A stretch of DNA of 64,000 nt. It comes from Trichostrongylus colubriformis (Eukaryota > Nematoda > Chromadorea > Rhabditida > Trichostrongylidae). The stretch is taken from positions 51,416,873 through 51,480,872 of the forward strand of contig OZ022257.1 in the NCBI GenBank assembly GCA_963978905.1, given 5' to 3'. The notes beneath the pieces were generated by a model. That model searched no databases and was not told where the DNA came from. It saw nothing but the letters and a program-made list of their open reading frames with translations. The position numbers and the translations under genes were made by a program. Positions 45,870 to 56,703 of this stretch are shown in pieces (positions within the stretch are counted from its first letter, which is position 1; the number at the start of each line of letters is the position of its first letter).

Positions 45870-46086
45870 CTACGCGAAAGATAACACCCGAAACATCTGG
45901 AAACACGTTAGGAGGCAGGTATTGTGCGATAAAAAACCCCACAATGGACGCCATGGTCGCATGTACGGCCCTGCGACATCGCATCGCGTGAACGTGGAAC
46001 GGAAACCGCTATGGCGACGATTGCCAGGGAATAGCATGAAGGGATGTAGTTACTGGTTGATAACCCAGAAGAAGTCTGTGGAATGA

Positions 46087-46844
46087 AGAGACAACATCAT
46101 AAAGATAGGATGTCAAGAAGGTATACCGTAATCAAATCTGTGCACTGCGCAAGTAACCCTCAACTTGAATACTCCAAGATAACTGAATTTCTCCCTAAAC
46201 GGGGCAAACCTTGAATTGTAATCTTTGTGAAAAAGACGCTGAATAGAGTATTTCATCGGGATGCGCCATGCACTTACCTTCCAACTTTGCCCCCCGAAAA
46301 TATGAATTTCGGAAACGGCGTGTCGTATGATAGCTCCAGCTTTCAAATAATGTCAACACCTATATGTTGTTCGAAAAAAAGCAAAGTGATCAATGATGCT
46401 TGCAGTGACTGATGTCCAATTGTATCATGATGAAATGGGATTAGAAGCCTCTAGCACGCTATAGTGAAAATATCGAGTCACTTAACGACACAGTTATTCC
46501 TTTCTAGATCATAATCCTCAAATTAACTCAGGGTCTGGCTTCCTACAGCAGAGAATACAAGGGATTCATTATGGAATGCGACACGCATGCACATTCATCG
46601 TTCTACCGGTCGCATTTGGACGCCATTGGCCCAAACAATGATTTGCGCGGATCAGCCATGTGCATATCAACGTTTCTATATCCTCTCAGACATCTAATAC
46701 TCTGAAAAACCGATCCCGTAGGAATAAGATTCGGAAATAGGGGAGGGATGGCTCCGCAGACCACAGTCCATCACAAGGTAGTCGAGAAAAATGACCGCCG
46801 ATAAATTGCCCCATTTCTTTCCTTTCATGGCTTTATGCTTACCT
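46087..46844. other. stretch with partial family D copies
   Basis: GGGATGCGCCATGCACTTAC at 46258 and GGAATGCGACACGCATGCAC at 46573, the latter followed by GCGCGGATCAGCCATGTGCA, are fragments of family D. Confidence 0.5.
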
Positions 46845-47120
46845 TGGCTAGGCACATTCTAGATCCATCCAGATCGTGATGGCTGGTGATTGTGATGTGA
46901 TCTATATAATGACTTACGGTGGCCAGCCGATGTAGAAGTCAGTGCTTTTATCCTCCCAGACGGTTCTGCTACCATTTCACCGACCCTGGACGGATGGAAG
47001 GCTTGATCGGCCTAGGCGGGCGTTGATGCGAATTTGATTCCCGCACCATGAGAATGTGGTATGCGCCACCTGAGACTGCACCAGGTGGCGCATACCCCAC
47101 TCTCATGGTGCGGGGTCCCA
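46845..47120 (+). repeat. family D SINE-like repeat, copy 2, with foldback tail
   Basis: CATCCAGATCGTGATGG, GGCCAGCCGATGTAGAAGTC, AGTGCTTTTATCCTCCCAGA, GGCCTAGGCGGGCGTTGATG, then a tail that folds back on itself (47039-47114). Confidence 0.65.
47039..47114. repeat. 33-bp-arm hairpin at the end of family D copy 2
   Basis: CCCGCACCATGAGAATGTGG and TATGCGCCACCTG are mirrored by CAGGTGGCGCATA and CCCCACTCTCATGGTGCGGG around a 9-nt loop, with one or two mismatches. Confidence 0.9.
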
Positions 47121-48177
47121 CTCTATCAAAATTAATATCTACAGAGCTCTTGCCCATAACTCGGCACATTGTAACAGAACTCATTGCTTCCTTTTTTCAC
47201 GGTATTTCTTACATCATTTGAAGGCTCAGCGAGAAATTATCTAAACGCTTAATTTCGACTGGTCCACTTAAATAGCATGAGAAGATGAAATCACAGAACC
47301 GCAGAAACCAGAACGATTAAAAACCTAATCAAACGTGTTGCTCACTAATCCGAAAAAGCTCGGCAAAGTGCAACAAAAGCAGTTGCCATTGTGGAAATGA
47401 CTTCCCGAAAAACGCTTGAATTGCTTCGACGACGTTATGGCATTACATGGTTCCGAATGAAAAACCTGCCCGAAAACGTGAACGGCAAAGCCCCAACCAT
47501 TCAATGACCTTCACAGCGTGTAGAAAAATGGCAGAATTCCACTCTAAGCTTTTTCCCCTTTTATAAAAACACATCAAAACCTGCTAATGGTCATCCAAGT
47601 GGCTAGTTTCGCAAAGTCTTAGTAGCCATAGAAACCATGTCATGGATTTGTTTGCACGATTATCTACGAAGAGACACTAACCGGTCATATCTGGTGGGTG
47701 GCAGGAACTGGTGGCGGAAATAAAAAGCACACCTTGACGGAAGCCTAAAAGGAATAGTCGAAACTGACCAACTGTTTGTAGCTATGGCCCGTTTTTAAAT
47801 ATTGTTTATATATTAACATCGGTTTTATTGCAACTCTGACCTACGGGTCAGCTACAATTGCATGTTACTTGCAAGTTATGTACATAGAAAAGTAGAAATT
47901 GGAAATGTACCAGCCACAAGTTTTCAAGTATTATGCAGAGGTATCTGATATGTTAATCAAAAATTATCCTTCCGCGAAAAAATCCGTAACCTAACTAAAG
48001 ACTAATTCAGCGACTAATTGCAAGCTTATAACCATTGATGTCCAAACTGAAAGAACAGCTTAGAGTGACAATCAATCTTGGCTACTTTACGATGACCTTC
48101 TTCCCTACTCAATGACATAATTGAAATCACCGAAATTAAAGGATAAAGAACGAATTTCTCGGCATTGAAATCCCTTC
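47121..48177. other. non-coding stretch
   Basis: Nothing recognised. Confidence 0.3.
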
Positions 48178-48424
48178 GCCGGTATGCGCCATACATTCTA
48201 GTTCCATCCAGAACCCTGGTAACAGTTAAGTGCCATTTTGCCAGTACAATGACTGGCGGGGATCAGCCGATGTACAATTCTGTTTTTTCATCCTCCCAAA
48301 CGAGACTGATATCAATTCACTTACCCCGGAGTGATAGAAGGTTTCGTTGGCCTAGGCACGCGTTGATGAGGGATTAGATCCCAGCACCGTGCGAGTGGTA
48401 ATGCGCGCCACCTGCTACTACACC
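48178..48424 (+). repeat. family D SINE-like repeat, copy 3
   Basis: CCGGTATGCGCCATACATTC, TAGTTCCATCCAGAACCCTG, GGATCAGCCGATGTACAA, GGCCTAGGCACGCGTTGATG, CGCGCCACCTGCTACTACAC. The most complete copy without the foldback tail. Confidence 0.7.
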
Positions 48425-48540
48425 CCACCGGAAACTTTATCCTTATTCTTTACCGAAATTAATGAACGAAAATTCGTTGTCGAATAGCGATGGTCAATCA
48501 AAAAAAGAGTGAACTAAGTATTCTTCTAGACGATTCCCTG

Positions 48541-48721
48541 TAAGGCCGCGTTCATACTTCGCGGTGCCGGCGGCAGGGAGTGGCTGCGTATCTCTGCGTC
48601 TATGCCTGCGACACCCTGTATCGTTGTCTGCTCCGTCTCTGTACATCCCCCCGTGCCACTCTGTCTCGCTATTTATGAATGCAGCAATGCTCTGCCGGCG
48701 CAAGGTATGAGCGCGGCCTAA
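48541..48721. mobile_element. GGCCGCGTTCATAC-ended MITE, 181 bp
   Basis: TAAGGCCGCGTTCATACTTC and GGTATGAGCGCGGCCTAA ends. Core has GGCAGGGAGTGGCTGCGT and CACTCTGTCTCGCT, as in the 54038 copy. Confidence 0.85.
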
Positions 48722-49724
48722 CATGGACGAATTTTTTGTAAATACCAAAATATGTATGACTTCCAATTTTTTTTCCATTTGATGATTTTATGCCCACCGA
48801 GTGTACCTGAAGATCTCAAACTTTTTATATTTGCTGATGAGCTTTCGCCACTGACTTTTTCAGATCTTGAATTACAACACTTCACACACAAGCAACTACA
48901 TTCCAATTAATGCTTGAAAAAAAAGAACTAGGAAGGAGAGAAACCTGAGATTACACTGATGAGAGTCTACCTCCGACCAAGAAGGATCATTGCTGATCAC
49001 GCTATCAACCTCAAAAGGCAAGGCAGCTCCTCCTTCGCTTTTGATTTTTGTCTAGCTCGTCGAATTTCTTGCTCATAAATTCTCTCTCTAGGGGTTATAA
49101 AAATGCCTACGAAGAATTTTTCTCATCGAATCATGGAACATCCTCCCTCATATGCTTAATGGTGCGTGAAGAACCTGCTGTGTGGGTTAGCAGTGGAATT
49201 GGCCAATGCTATTCCGGGTGCTGTAGCGACAAAGACGGGCATTTTATAAAAAATTGCATTGCAGGGATCTTCTAGGGGTCAGTCTGCACATTGTGGCGTG
49301 TATTTCTGCCCAGGTCTCAGAGGAGGACAGAGAAGGTTCTTCTCCCCTTCCAGTGTGTAGCCTTATGTCGTATTTTCGCTTTGCGGCGTCGCACTCGCGG
49401 CGCCGTGAGCACGATTACCAGCAGTTGGTTGGTATTCCGCTCACGACGCAAAGCGCTTGTACCATAGTGGTCTTCTAAAATAGCTCTTTATCTCATCATC
49501 ATTTAAAACAGCTCTTAAAACAAAATAGCAACATGAAAAGTAAAAGAAACATGAGCAGTACATGGTAACAATCCCAATCAAGAAATAATTCATCCTGCCG
49601 TTAAACTTTGAAGGGAGTGTACACAAAGCACGCATTCACACGAGGCGAATTTCGCGGCGCGAAAACTCAGCATAAGGCTACACATCCCTCGCTTCTAGGC
49701 TCAGGTAAAAGTAATGTATGATGT
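48722..49724. other. non-coding stretch
   Basis: Nothing bounded recognised. Confidence 0.3.
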
Positions 49725-49795
49725 AGTGGGATGCCCCCCCCCCCTCACATTACGATAGCACCTTACTCTGCGCTCACTCAATAGAATTTTCAAGA
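49725..49795. repeat. half copy of the 1168 G-run MITE
   Basis: GTGGGATGCCCCCCC, then CTCACATTACGATAGCACC and TTTTCAAGAA, corresponding to the right end of 1168-1411. Confidence 0.5.
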
Positions 49796-51079
49796 ATCTC
49801 GCAGTCTCTCCTAAATACTTTTCTAGGCATCATTTGCACTAAATCAAGTAGCCGATGCCTCTAAAATTGCAAATCTTCACAAATGATTTTCGTAGATTCG
49901 TGCAGGAAAGAAAACTTTTTCAATCGATCCAGAATCATCGCATTGTTAATTATTTGTACTATTGTCATTAATTATTTTGAATCTGTAGATTTCATCTCAT
50001 ATCATCCTAGTAAATTGAATGTTCATCTTCCTCGTGAATTGATTATAAATAATAACAACAAAACAACGACAACAATAGTACGCATTCAAACTATTCTGGC
50101 GGTATAAATTAACGCATAAAAATGAATGTAACAAACTGAAATAAAATCAGAAATTAATTGTGGTAAATTTGAGAATAAATAAAAGCTTTCGAGAAAACTA
50201 TAAATTTCGTTCGATCAACTGATAAGCCGCTAAACCCCTATGACCCCTAGCTGCTACATCTTTCTAGTGCAAACACGGTTCCTGGATCAGGTTCCACCTC
50301 AAAGCCATCAGGCGTTCTCCAGTCCGTTGTATAATTCGCAGCAAGCTTGTTTGAGAGAAGAAATCACCGTATAATACCCGAATGAAGCTAAGGATTCTGA
50401 ATAGTAGCCGAGTGCGTGATGCATTTCGACAACCAACTAAAGACACCGTTACGAAAAAGCTATTTTGCGATAGGTACTGTATTCCAGAGCCACAGTGGAA
50501 AAGGAAAGTGATGAGCAGTAAACATAGTTACTGAATAATATTAATACATATAATTGTGCTTTATTGTACATTGCGTATACTGTGTTTCAGGCCCAAACAT
50601 TGTGTTTTAGGCTCGGCCTCATTTACCAATTAAAATTTTGCCGATAATTCAATGGAAGGGGTGTACAAAAAAAGGTCAGACATCGATACTTGACAAAGCG
50701 GGGGTTTCTTCCGGAAAAACTGGGGCTCACACCCCTATTCACCTACCCCATCTTATGAAGATATGACACCCCTCGGTGTTAATGGTATCTGACGATAAGT
50801 TCCGTAGAGTTACTGTCTTTCGCACTGAATGAACCGAAAGTATAGAGAAGCAATGCACACGACTCATCTATAAAAATCTGAAGGGAAGCAAAATGCAGGC
50901 AGCACCACAGAACTGATGGCCTGCGCAAAGCTTCATAACTAAAACAACGTAACGCGGTTCTACTAATGCTTATTGTTAGCTTAGCGATTGTGAATGAGCC
51001 AGCCGCAGCTTGTAGAAAAACAGACATTGATCATGATAAACCTGTATGATGCGGTAATGTCTCAACTAATGTATGCCTG
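49796..51079. other. non-coding stretch
   Basis: AATAACAACAAAACAACGAC simple-sequence at 50050-50080. Nothing else recognised. Confidence 0.3.
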
Positions 51080-51376
51080 AGGCCGCGTTCATACCAAATT
51101 GAATGGAATTCCAGGCGGATCGACGTAAAGTAAAAAATGCGTATAGATCGAGAAAATGAGCGCATCGGCGTATCCCCGATTCGAAAGAACCGGCGCATCA
51201 GCGATTTGAAAGAATTGGAGGATCGGAGCATCCACAATTTTGGCTATTTGCCACAATGCAAGTAAATTGATAAGGTAGTATGTGACATCGCCAAAAATCC
51301 CAAATCGCGGATGTGCCGATGCGCCAATGCGCCGATGTGCCAAAAATCCCATTCAGTTGAGTATGAACGCAGTCTT
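51080..51376. mobile_element. GGCCGCGTTCATAC-ended MITE with unrelated core, 297 bp
   Basis: Ends AGGCCGCGTTCATACC, AATTGAATGGAATTCC and the inverse GGGAT/CCCATTCAGTTGAGTAT, GAACGCAGTCTT. The interior carries GCGCATCGGCG/GCGCCGATGTGCC-like short repeats and is unlike the cores of the other members. Confidence 0.8.
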
Positions 51377-52075
51377 ACTGCACACACAAGTTTTATGAGG
51401 TAAACTTGATCCAATTTAAAGAAAAAGGAAAAATCGAATCGTTTTTCAAAAAGGATTTAACCGATATACTGGAAAAAGAAATGGCGGCTATTCCTATTAG
51501 AAAACTATGTTAATAGCAAAAGTATTCAGCGCTTAACAAGGCTATACAATACTACCCACAACGGAATTATCAACACGAATTCCGTTCGAAGAATGGATGG
51601 TTGACAAACACTCATTGCATTTCTAGAATTTGTTAAGATCACATTCGGTTCATACACTCTGACGAAGACGGCGAGGGAGGGCAGGGTCGTCAGCTGCAGG
51701 TATTCTTCGTGCGAATCGCGCTATAGGTCCGTCAGAGTGTCGACTTCAAGTATCAAGGGGAATACGTAGGCATTCTTGGGAGTCGTCAAGCGAATTGAGA
51801 CCCGTCCTATTTGGTGGTCATTGCTGTGTCATAATAGAGTCGCAGAGGCTTTCATGAGTTCACTAACTCACCTGAGCTTTATAAGCTTTATAAGCTGCGA
51901 CGGCGTGTTGGAATATTCGAATAGGGTACGAAGTCAGGCATTACCTAGCGATGTACATGTCTCATGATGACATCGTGAGTTAGTTCTAAAGTTTGGTTTT
52001 CTCGAATATCGTCGCAGTTGTGGAATTCAGAGACACCCCATACCGTGCCACAGAGAAACCTCTAGACTGCTCGAC
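51377..52075. other. non-coding stretch with one small hairpin
   Basis: Hairpin element at 51656-51742: ACACTCTGACGAAGACGGCG at the left, CGTCAGAGTGT at the right. Nothing else recognised. Confidence 0.45.
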
Positions 52076-52246
52076 TCATCCATTTCTAACATCTTCGAGC
52101 ACAGTATCTGCACTACTCCTCACAGCACTGTCAATTCCCTTCCTTCCAATACGAATGTATGGAACAATTCGCACAACGATCACCCACGACTCGCGGCAAA
52201 TGGTTTCCACGTCGTCGTAGTCAGTGAGTGTCAGCCAAAGGCGATG
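52076..52246 (-). CDS. candidate terminal exon, 56 codons plus stop
   Basis: Minus strand: ATTCGGCAG acceptor before 52246, phase 0, open to TGA at 52076. Very protein-like (HRLWLTLTDYDDVETICRES, WVIVVRIVPYIRIGRKGI, then SSADTVLEDVRNG). Wobble positions vary freely. The plus strand is open too (51993-52220). No family recognised. Confidence 0.33.
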   Translation of the reverse strand, partial: HRLWLTLTDYDDVETICRESWVIVVRIVPYIRIGRKGIDSAVRSSADTVLEDVRNG

Positions 52247-52381
52247 CTGCCGAATTTTAAGAGCATATTATGAAGAGTTTGTTGAAGATGTTAAAAATGT
52301 GTTGATAACTCCTTTTTCCATGTTATGGTAAGTTTTATCAAGCTATCAAAACTTTAGCCGCGGCGGCATAACCATACAATC

Positions 52382-52558
52382 TGCAGCCGCTTTCATACTT
52401 TGCGCTGGCAGGGTATGGCTGTTCACAGGTAGTGAGGCGGAGTAGCCCGGGGGATGCGCAGAGACGACACACACAACGAGAAAGGGGACACAGGTGGAAA
52501 CGCAGCGACACGCAGCCACGCCACGCCGCCGGCACCGCAAAGTATGAACGCGGCCTGA
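52382..52558. mobile_element. GGCCGCGTTCATAC-ended MITE, 177 bp
   Basis: AGCCGCTTTCATACTTTGCG and GCACCGCAAAGTATGAACGC, GGCCT. The interior is in opposite orientation to the 48541 core. Confidence 0.85.
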
Positions 52559-52773
52559 TAGCACATCACTACCATTCGCAAATCGCTGAATATTTCTCTT
52601 ATTTTCATTACTCACATTTTTGTTAATCACACAACATTTAATCATTTACTGATCATATGAGTCCATCGCAAAAAAACAATGATCGTAAGGGCTTTGGTCT
52701 TTTGGGACGGAGCGATACGGTGCAGCGAAGTCTCAGCGGGCGCCGCACACAGTGTAGTACCATTTGTAACCAG

Positions 52774-53119
52774 AGCACATTCAGGCGTCGAGAAAAGTGG
52801 CCGCTTAAGTACGACCCCCCCCCCCTCAACGAGTACCCATATACGACCCCACCCTTTCAGCTCTATAATGTATGACCTCTACGGTATTAGTAACTATTAC
52901 CGATTACCGATTGAATAGTATCACTAAGTTTTTATTAATGCAATTTTTACGCTGATCACTCAAATTCAATCATAGTTTCTAAAATAACCGGGTCAGCTGA
53001 CGGCACGTTCCGTTTTATCATCTAGCCTGGATTTATTGCTGACCTCTACAATTACGACCCCCCTCCCACTCGTCAAACACGACCCCCTGTCGAGGGATCC
53101 CGGACACCTGGACTACCCT
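52774..53119 (-). mobile_element. family C MITE, copy 4 (reverse orientation)
   Basis: GCACATTCAGGCGTCGAGAA at the left and CCCCTGTCGAGGGATCCC, ACACCTGGACTACC at the right. The interior reads as the reverse of copy 2 (GACGGCACGTTCCG, AAATCCAGGCTAGATGATAA in reverse). Confidence 0.8.
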
Positions 53120-54037
53120 GTTTGTAACCGTTCGCATTTGCTGCACTCATTTAGAAATCCTTAGCGAAAAATGGGTGTCATTACGTGGGCGGTAAGGAGG
53201 ATGATTTTGAGTCCTACGAGAGTGAACTAGAGGTTTAGAAGTTTTGTACAGAGTAGATCGCAGAGAAGGTGCTGTGGGAGCACTTGAATAGGCGGAACTA
53301 CACATAGCTGTAGCAACGGTGTCGAATTACGCCCTCAATTGGCGGAGATACCTGACTGGTTACGGTGCTAAGAGCCAACTGACCACGAGATGTCTGGAGA
53401 ACATGTGTTTTTAGTTCATACCAGTTTTGCTGACGCGCAATACTACGCAATACATCACATGGAATAATCATGCAAAAAGAGTCAATCTTTCTAAGATAGC
53501 GATTTCAGATGAGTTCGTTTTTGCAGTCTTCTGTGATGTGCGCCAGCAAAGCTGGTTTATCAAGAAGGAACCGTATATTCAAAAGGAACCGTGGAAACCA
53601 TGGACAATCAAAATCAGTTAGATAATAAGGATACGAGATCTAAATTAACTTTAGCTTATCTCCGAAAGGATAAAGCCAATCAAACATGCTTGGAAAACAC
53701 TCAAACTCAGTACAGGCCTAGAAACGTAAGAAATGGCAGGAAACAGTTTTGGTTTTCAATCAGGATAGCCAGAATAGACTTTGAAAGTTTCCTTTTCTCT
53801 GACTATGAAAGGAGTGACCAACAGGCCTGATATGACGGCACACTTTTCCTTCTGTTATGAGTAACGCACAAAGTACATCCTTGTCTACCAGCTGTTATCA
53901 GTTTCAATCACCCACCCTGATGTCCCCCCCCCCCCCCACCACTCCGCATGGGACTTCAAAAAACCAGATCCTGTGATTGCTGGTACGTGAGTTGTGATTT
54001 CCGGTCCAACATACAGACACTCACACCAAAAGACATT
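53120..54037. other. non-coding stretch
   Basis: C run at 53926-53938. The plus frames 53427-53621 and 53591-53830 lack paired splice sites. Confidence 0.3.
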
Positions 54038-54214
54038 TAGGCCGTGTTCATACTCTGCGGTGCCCGCGGCAGGGAGTGGCTGTGCGTCTCTGCGCCTCCT
54101 ACTATGTCACTCTGCCTCGTTGCTTGCGTCGCCTCTGCACCTCCCCCGTGCCACTCTGCCTCGATGCCTGTGAACGCAACCACGTCCTGCTGGTGCTGAG
54201 TATAAACGCGGCCA
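54038..54214. mobile_element. GGCCGCGTTCATAC-ended MITE, 177 bp
   Basis: TAGGCCGTGTTCATACTCTG, CGGTGCCCGCGGCAGGGAGT and the inverse GCTGAGTATAAACGCGGCCA. Core matches 48541-48721. Confidence 0.85.
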
Positions 54215-54581
54215 CAGCCGCTTATATTCATTAGACATCATATGACTTATATGACCCCCATAAACACAGATCAAGGTGGATCCCATCGATATCCAGCATG
54301 TGGTGTCAAAAAACCACTTTCGTGATGGAAGTCTACGAGAGTATAAAATAATAACAATATCTCATTTGATATTAGTGATTCCCTTTAAGAGTTCCATTTA
54401 TCCACACTACTCCTAGCACTGCCTCTGCACTGTCTCTGGAGATATCTCCGAAGGTATCGCCAGAAAACAGAATTGAAGAGGCGTGTTTTCTTTGAACGAT
54501 GAGACGATTTTTAAAGAGACAATTAGCAGCGTAACACGCGGTGGAGGAGCTCCCGTGACTCCTTACCGCCGCTTCTTCCTA

Positions 54582-54775
54582 GGTGCTTTACGGTGTGGTG
54601 GGTACCAATGGTGGCGGAGTAGCTTTGGAGGGCGGAGCAATATTGGTAGCAGTCGCCTCTGCCCCTTTAGTGATGCTATGTGCGCAAGAAGAGCACAGGC
54701 AGGGAGAGGGTCCTTTTTGCGGTTTTTGCCGGCTTCATTCCTTCCCTTGTCCTTTTACACTGATCAGAATATCTA
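54582..54775 (+). CDS. open frame cut by a mariner palindrome, weak exon candidate
   Basis: Follows a good acceptor (CCGCCGCTTCTTCCTAG). Open in phase 0 with VVGTNGGGVALEGGAILVAV, then a Cys-containing GPFCGFCRLHSF, and runs directly into the element at 54776. No donor before the insertion. Confidence 0.15.
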
Positions 54776-55416
54776 TTAGGGAGTCGGAAAAGCCTTTTCG
54801 TATTTTTAAATACCGCTTTATCCCTCAAAACTGCTTTCCACAAAATTTCTTCTGTACATATATATGTAGTACAAGTCCACACGCATCTATAGGTATTGTT
54901 GTCTTCCATCTCCCGGATAACCCTTCTCGGCAAAATAAAAATATCAAAAGTCACCTCATTTTCAATTCCAATTTTTTTCTTGAATGGCGTTAGACAGGGA
55001 AAGGAAAAGGTGATAATCCGATGGAGCAAGATAAGGGCTATAAGGCAGCAATTTTTATCCAAGGTCGAGGATTTTTTTTCAAAAAAATTTCAAAAAATTT
55101 TTACCACTATTGAAAAAATGACTCGCCAAAAAATTCTCGAGCTTGGATAAAAATTGCTGCCCCATCCACCTTTTCCTTTCCCTGTCTAACGCCATTCGAA
55201 GGAAAAATTTTTTTATGATTTTTGTATTGAAAGTGAGGTTGACCCTTGATATGTTTATTTTGCCGAAAAGGGTTATCCGGGAGATGGAAGACAATAATAC
55301 CTATAGATGCTTGTGGACTTGTACTACATGTGTATGTACAGAGGAGATTGCTGGAAAGCAGTTTGGAGGGAAAAAGCGGTATTTGAAAATACGAAAAAAC
55401 TTTTCCGACCACCCAA
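54776..55416. mobile_element. giant mariner-fragment palindrome, copy 2
   Basis: TA-flanked (54774-54775, 55417-55418). Ends TTAGGGAGTCGGAAAAGCCT and AAAAAACTTTTCCGACCACCC, AA. Arms carry the same transposase 3' remnant as 34643-35313, including the CTGTCTAACGCCATT block mirrored at 54983 and 55182. The centre is near 55096. Part of one arm next to the centre (the YSPDL region) is deleted here. Confidence 0.85.
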
Positions 55417-55450
55417 TATTTCTACATAACACGGTGTATGCCATTAGCAG

Positions 55451-55985
55451 GGCACACCGGGAGTCGAGAAATCCTCGATAGGGGGGTCGTATTTGACCGG
55501 AAAGGAGAGGGTCGTACCTGCAGAGGATAGCGATAAGCACTGGAGTCTATAATCCATGTTCGACTCTCTTTTAATCTTGGCATTGATAGATACTCTGGCT
55601 AGTTTGTTGTTAAGCCTTCCAAGATTCACGATCTTATTTATTTCGACTTGAGTTTTTTCGACTTTTCAGGCTCTGAAGAAGGCGAAGACGCCGAAACGTT
55701 AGCCTCGAATAAATAAGATCGTGAGTCTTGGAAGGCTTAACAACAAACTGGAGTCTATGCTTTGAATAAGAAGCAGGTAAGAAGCGAAGGGTGTTTTATA
55801 GTGAGCCCGTGTGAGGAAATGTGGAATAAATATCTTTTTGCTTCAGGTATGAATACTGGTACGTAGCAGTAAAGCACACTGCAAGTATACCATCCGCCAC
55901 ACGAGTTACAGGTATTGCAAAGGTCAAAATGGAAGGGGGGGGGGTCAGTTTTGGTCCCTCTAAAGGGGGAGAGGCTCGTATCGGC
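55451..55985. mobile_element. family C MITE, copy 5, interrupted
   Basis: GGCACACCGGGAGTCGAGAA, GGTCGTATTTGACCGGAAAG, GCGATAAGCACTGGAGTCTA, then a 208-bp insertion, then GAATACTGGTACGTAGCAGT, AAAGCACACTGCAAGTATAC and a G run, as in copy 3. Confidence 0.7.
55601..55749. mobile_element. 149-bp hairpin element inserted in family C copy 5
   Basis: AGTTTGTTGTTAAGCCTTCC and AAGATTCACGATCTTATTTA are mirrored on the right with one mismatch over about 48 bp. ACTGGAGTCTAT occurs on both sides (55539-55550, 55747-55758). Confidence 0.85.
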
Positions 55986-56703
55986 GCACTTCAAGAGTTT
56001 TCTGTATCGAAGGCATACACCCATATCTCACAAACGGCCAAGATTCCCCTTAGCGATATCTTTGAACATCGCTCTATGGGAGTTCGAATCATAGTCTCTT
56101 ACATTGGCATCGTACTACGTAAACTTGACCTAAAGTCATTAAATTGAGAGCCTGACTTTTTTGTCGTTTACCTCAAGTCATTGCATACCACGGGTCGCCA
56201 AAGAATAGCGTGAAATGGATAAATCACAACAAATCACAGGAGCAGATACGAATAAGCAGCTGAAGGCGAATTTCTGCTAGCTGATTGATAAACTGATGAT
56301 AGCCGCTCGGGGCTGCGAATGTTGACAAGGTTTTAAGCTACTACGACTGTAGCCTGTAGAAGAGATAGAGATAGCGTCAATGCTCGTAGAGTGAAGTGGT
56401 GTGGAGTGCGTGAACCGGTCTCAGTTATCCTTTCTCCAGCCGTCATCAGCCCGTGTACAGTTCCCGACTGAATGACCAGAACTCGAATCGCGTAACGTTG
56501 GCGCTAATCAAGCGCCCATGCACTTCCGGATTTGTGTAGAAGATGACAACGGGGCGAGAAAACGAAAACTGATAGTGGACCAACGAGAGAGCGCTACTGA
56601 CGAATGAATTAGGATTGACTGGGAACAAAGCGAATTTTAATTGTGCTAAGATTCACGAGATTAGTAGTCATCTCAGCCTGGTCGTGCTACCTGTCGGTAG
56701 TCG
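55986..56703. other. non-coding stretch
   Basis: The minus frame 56446-56628 is protein-like in part but lacks a good donor. Nothing else recognised. Confidence 0.3.

Noticed and set aside
54676..55481. Frames of 100-136 codons on both strands
   Set aside because: They read through the inverted mariner transposase remnants and are not host genes.
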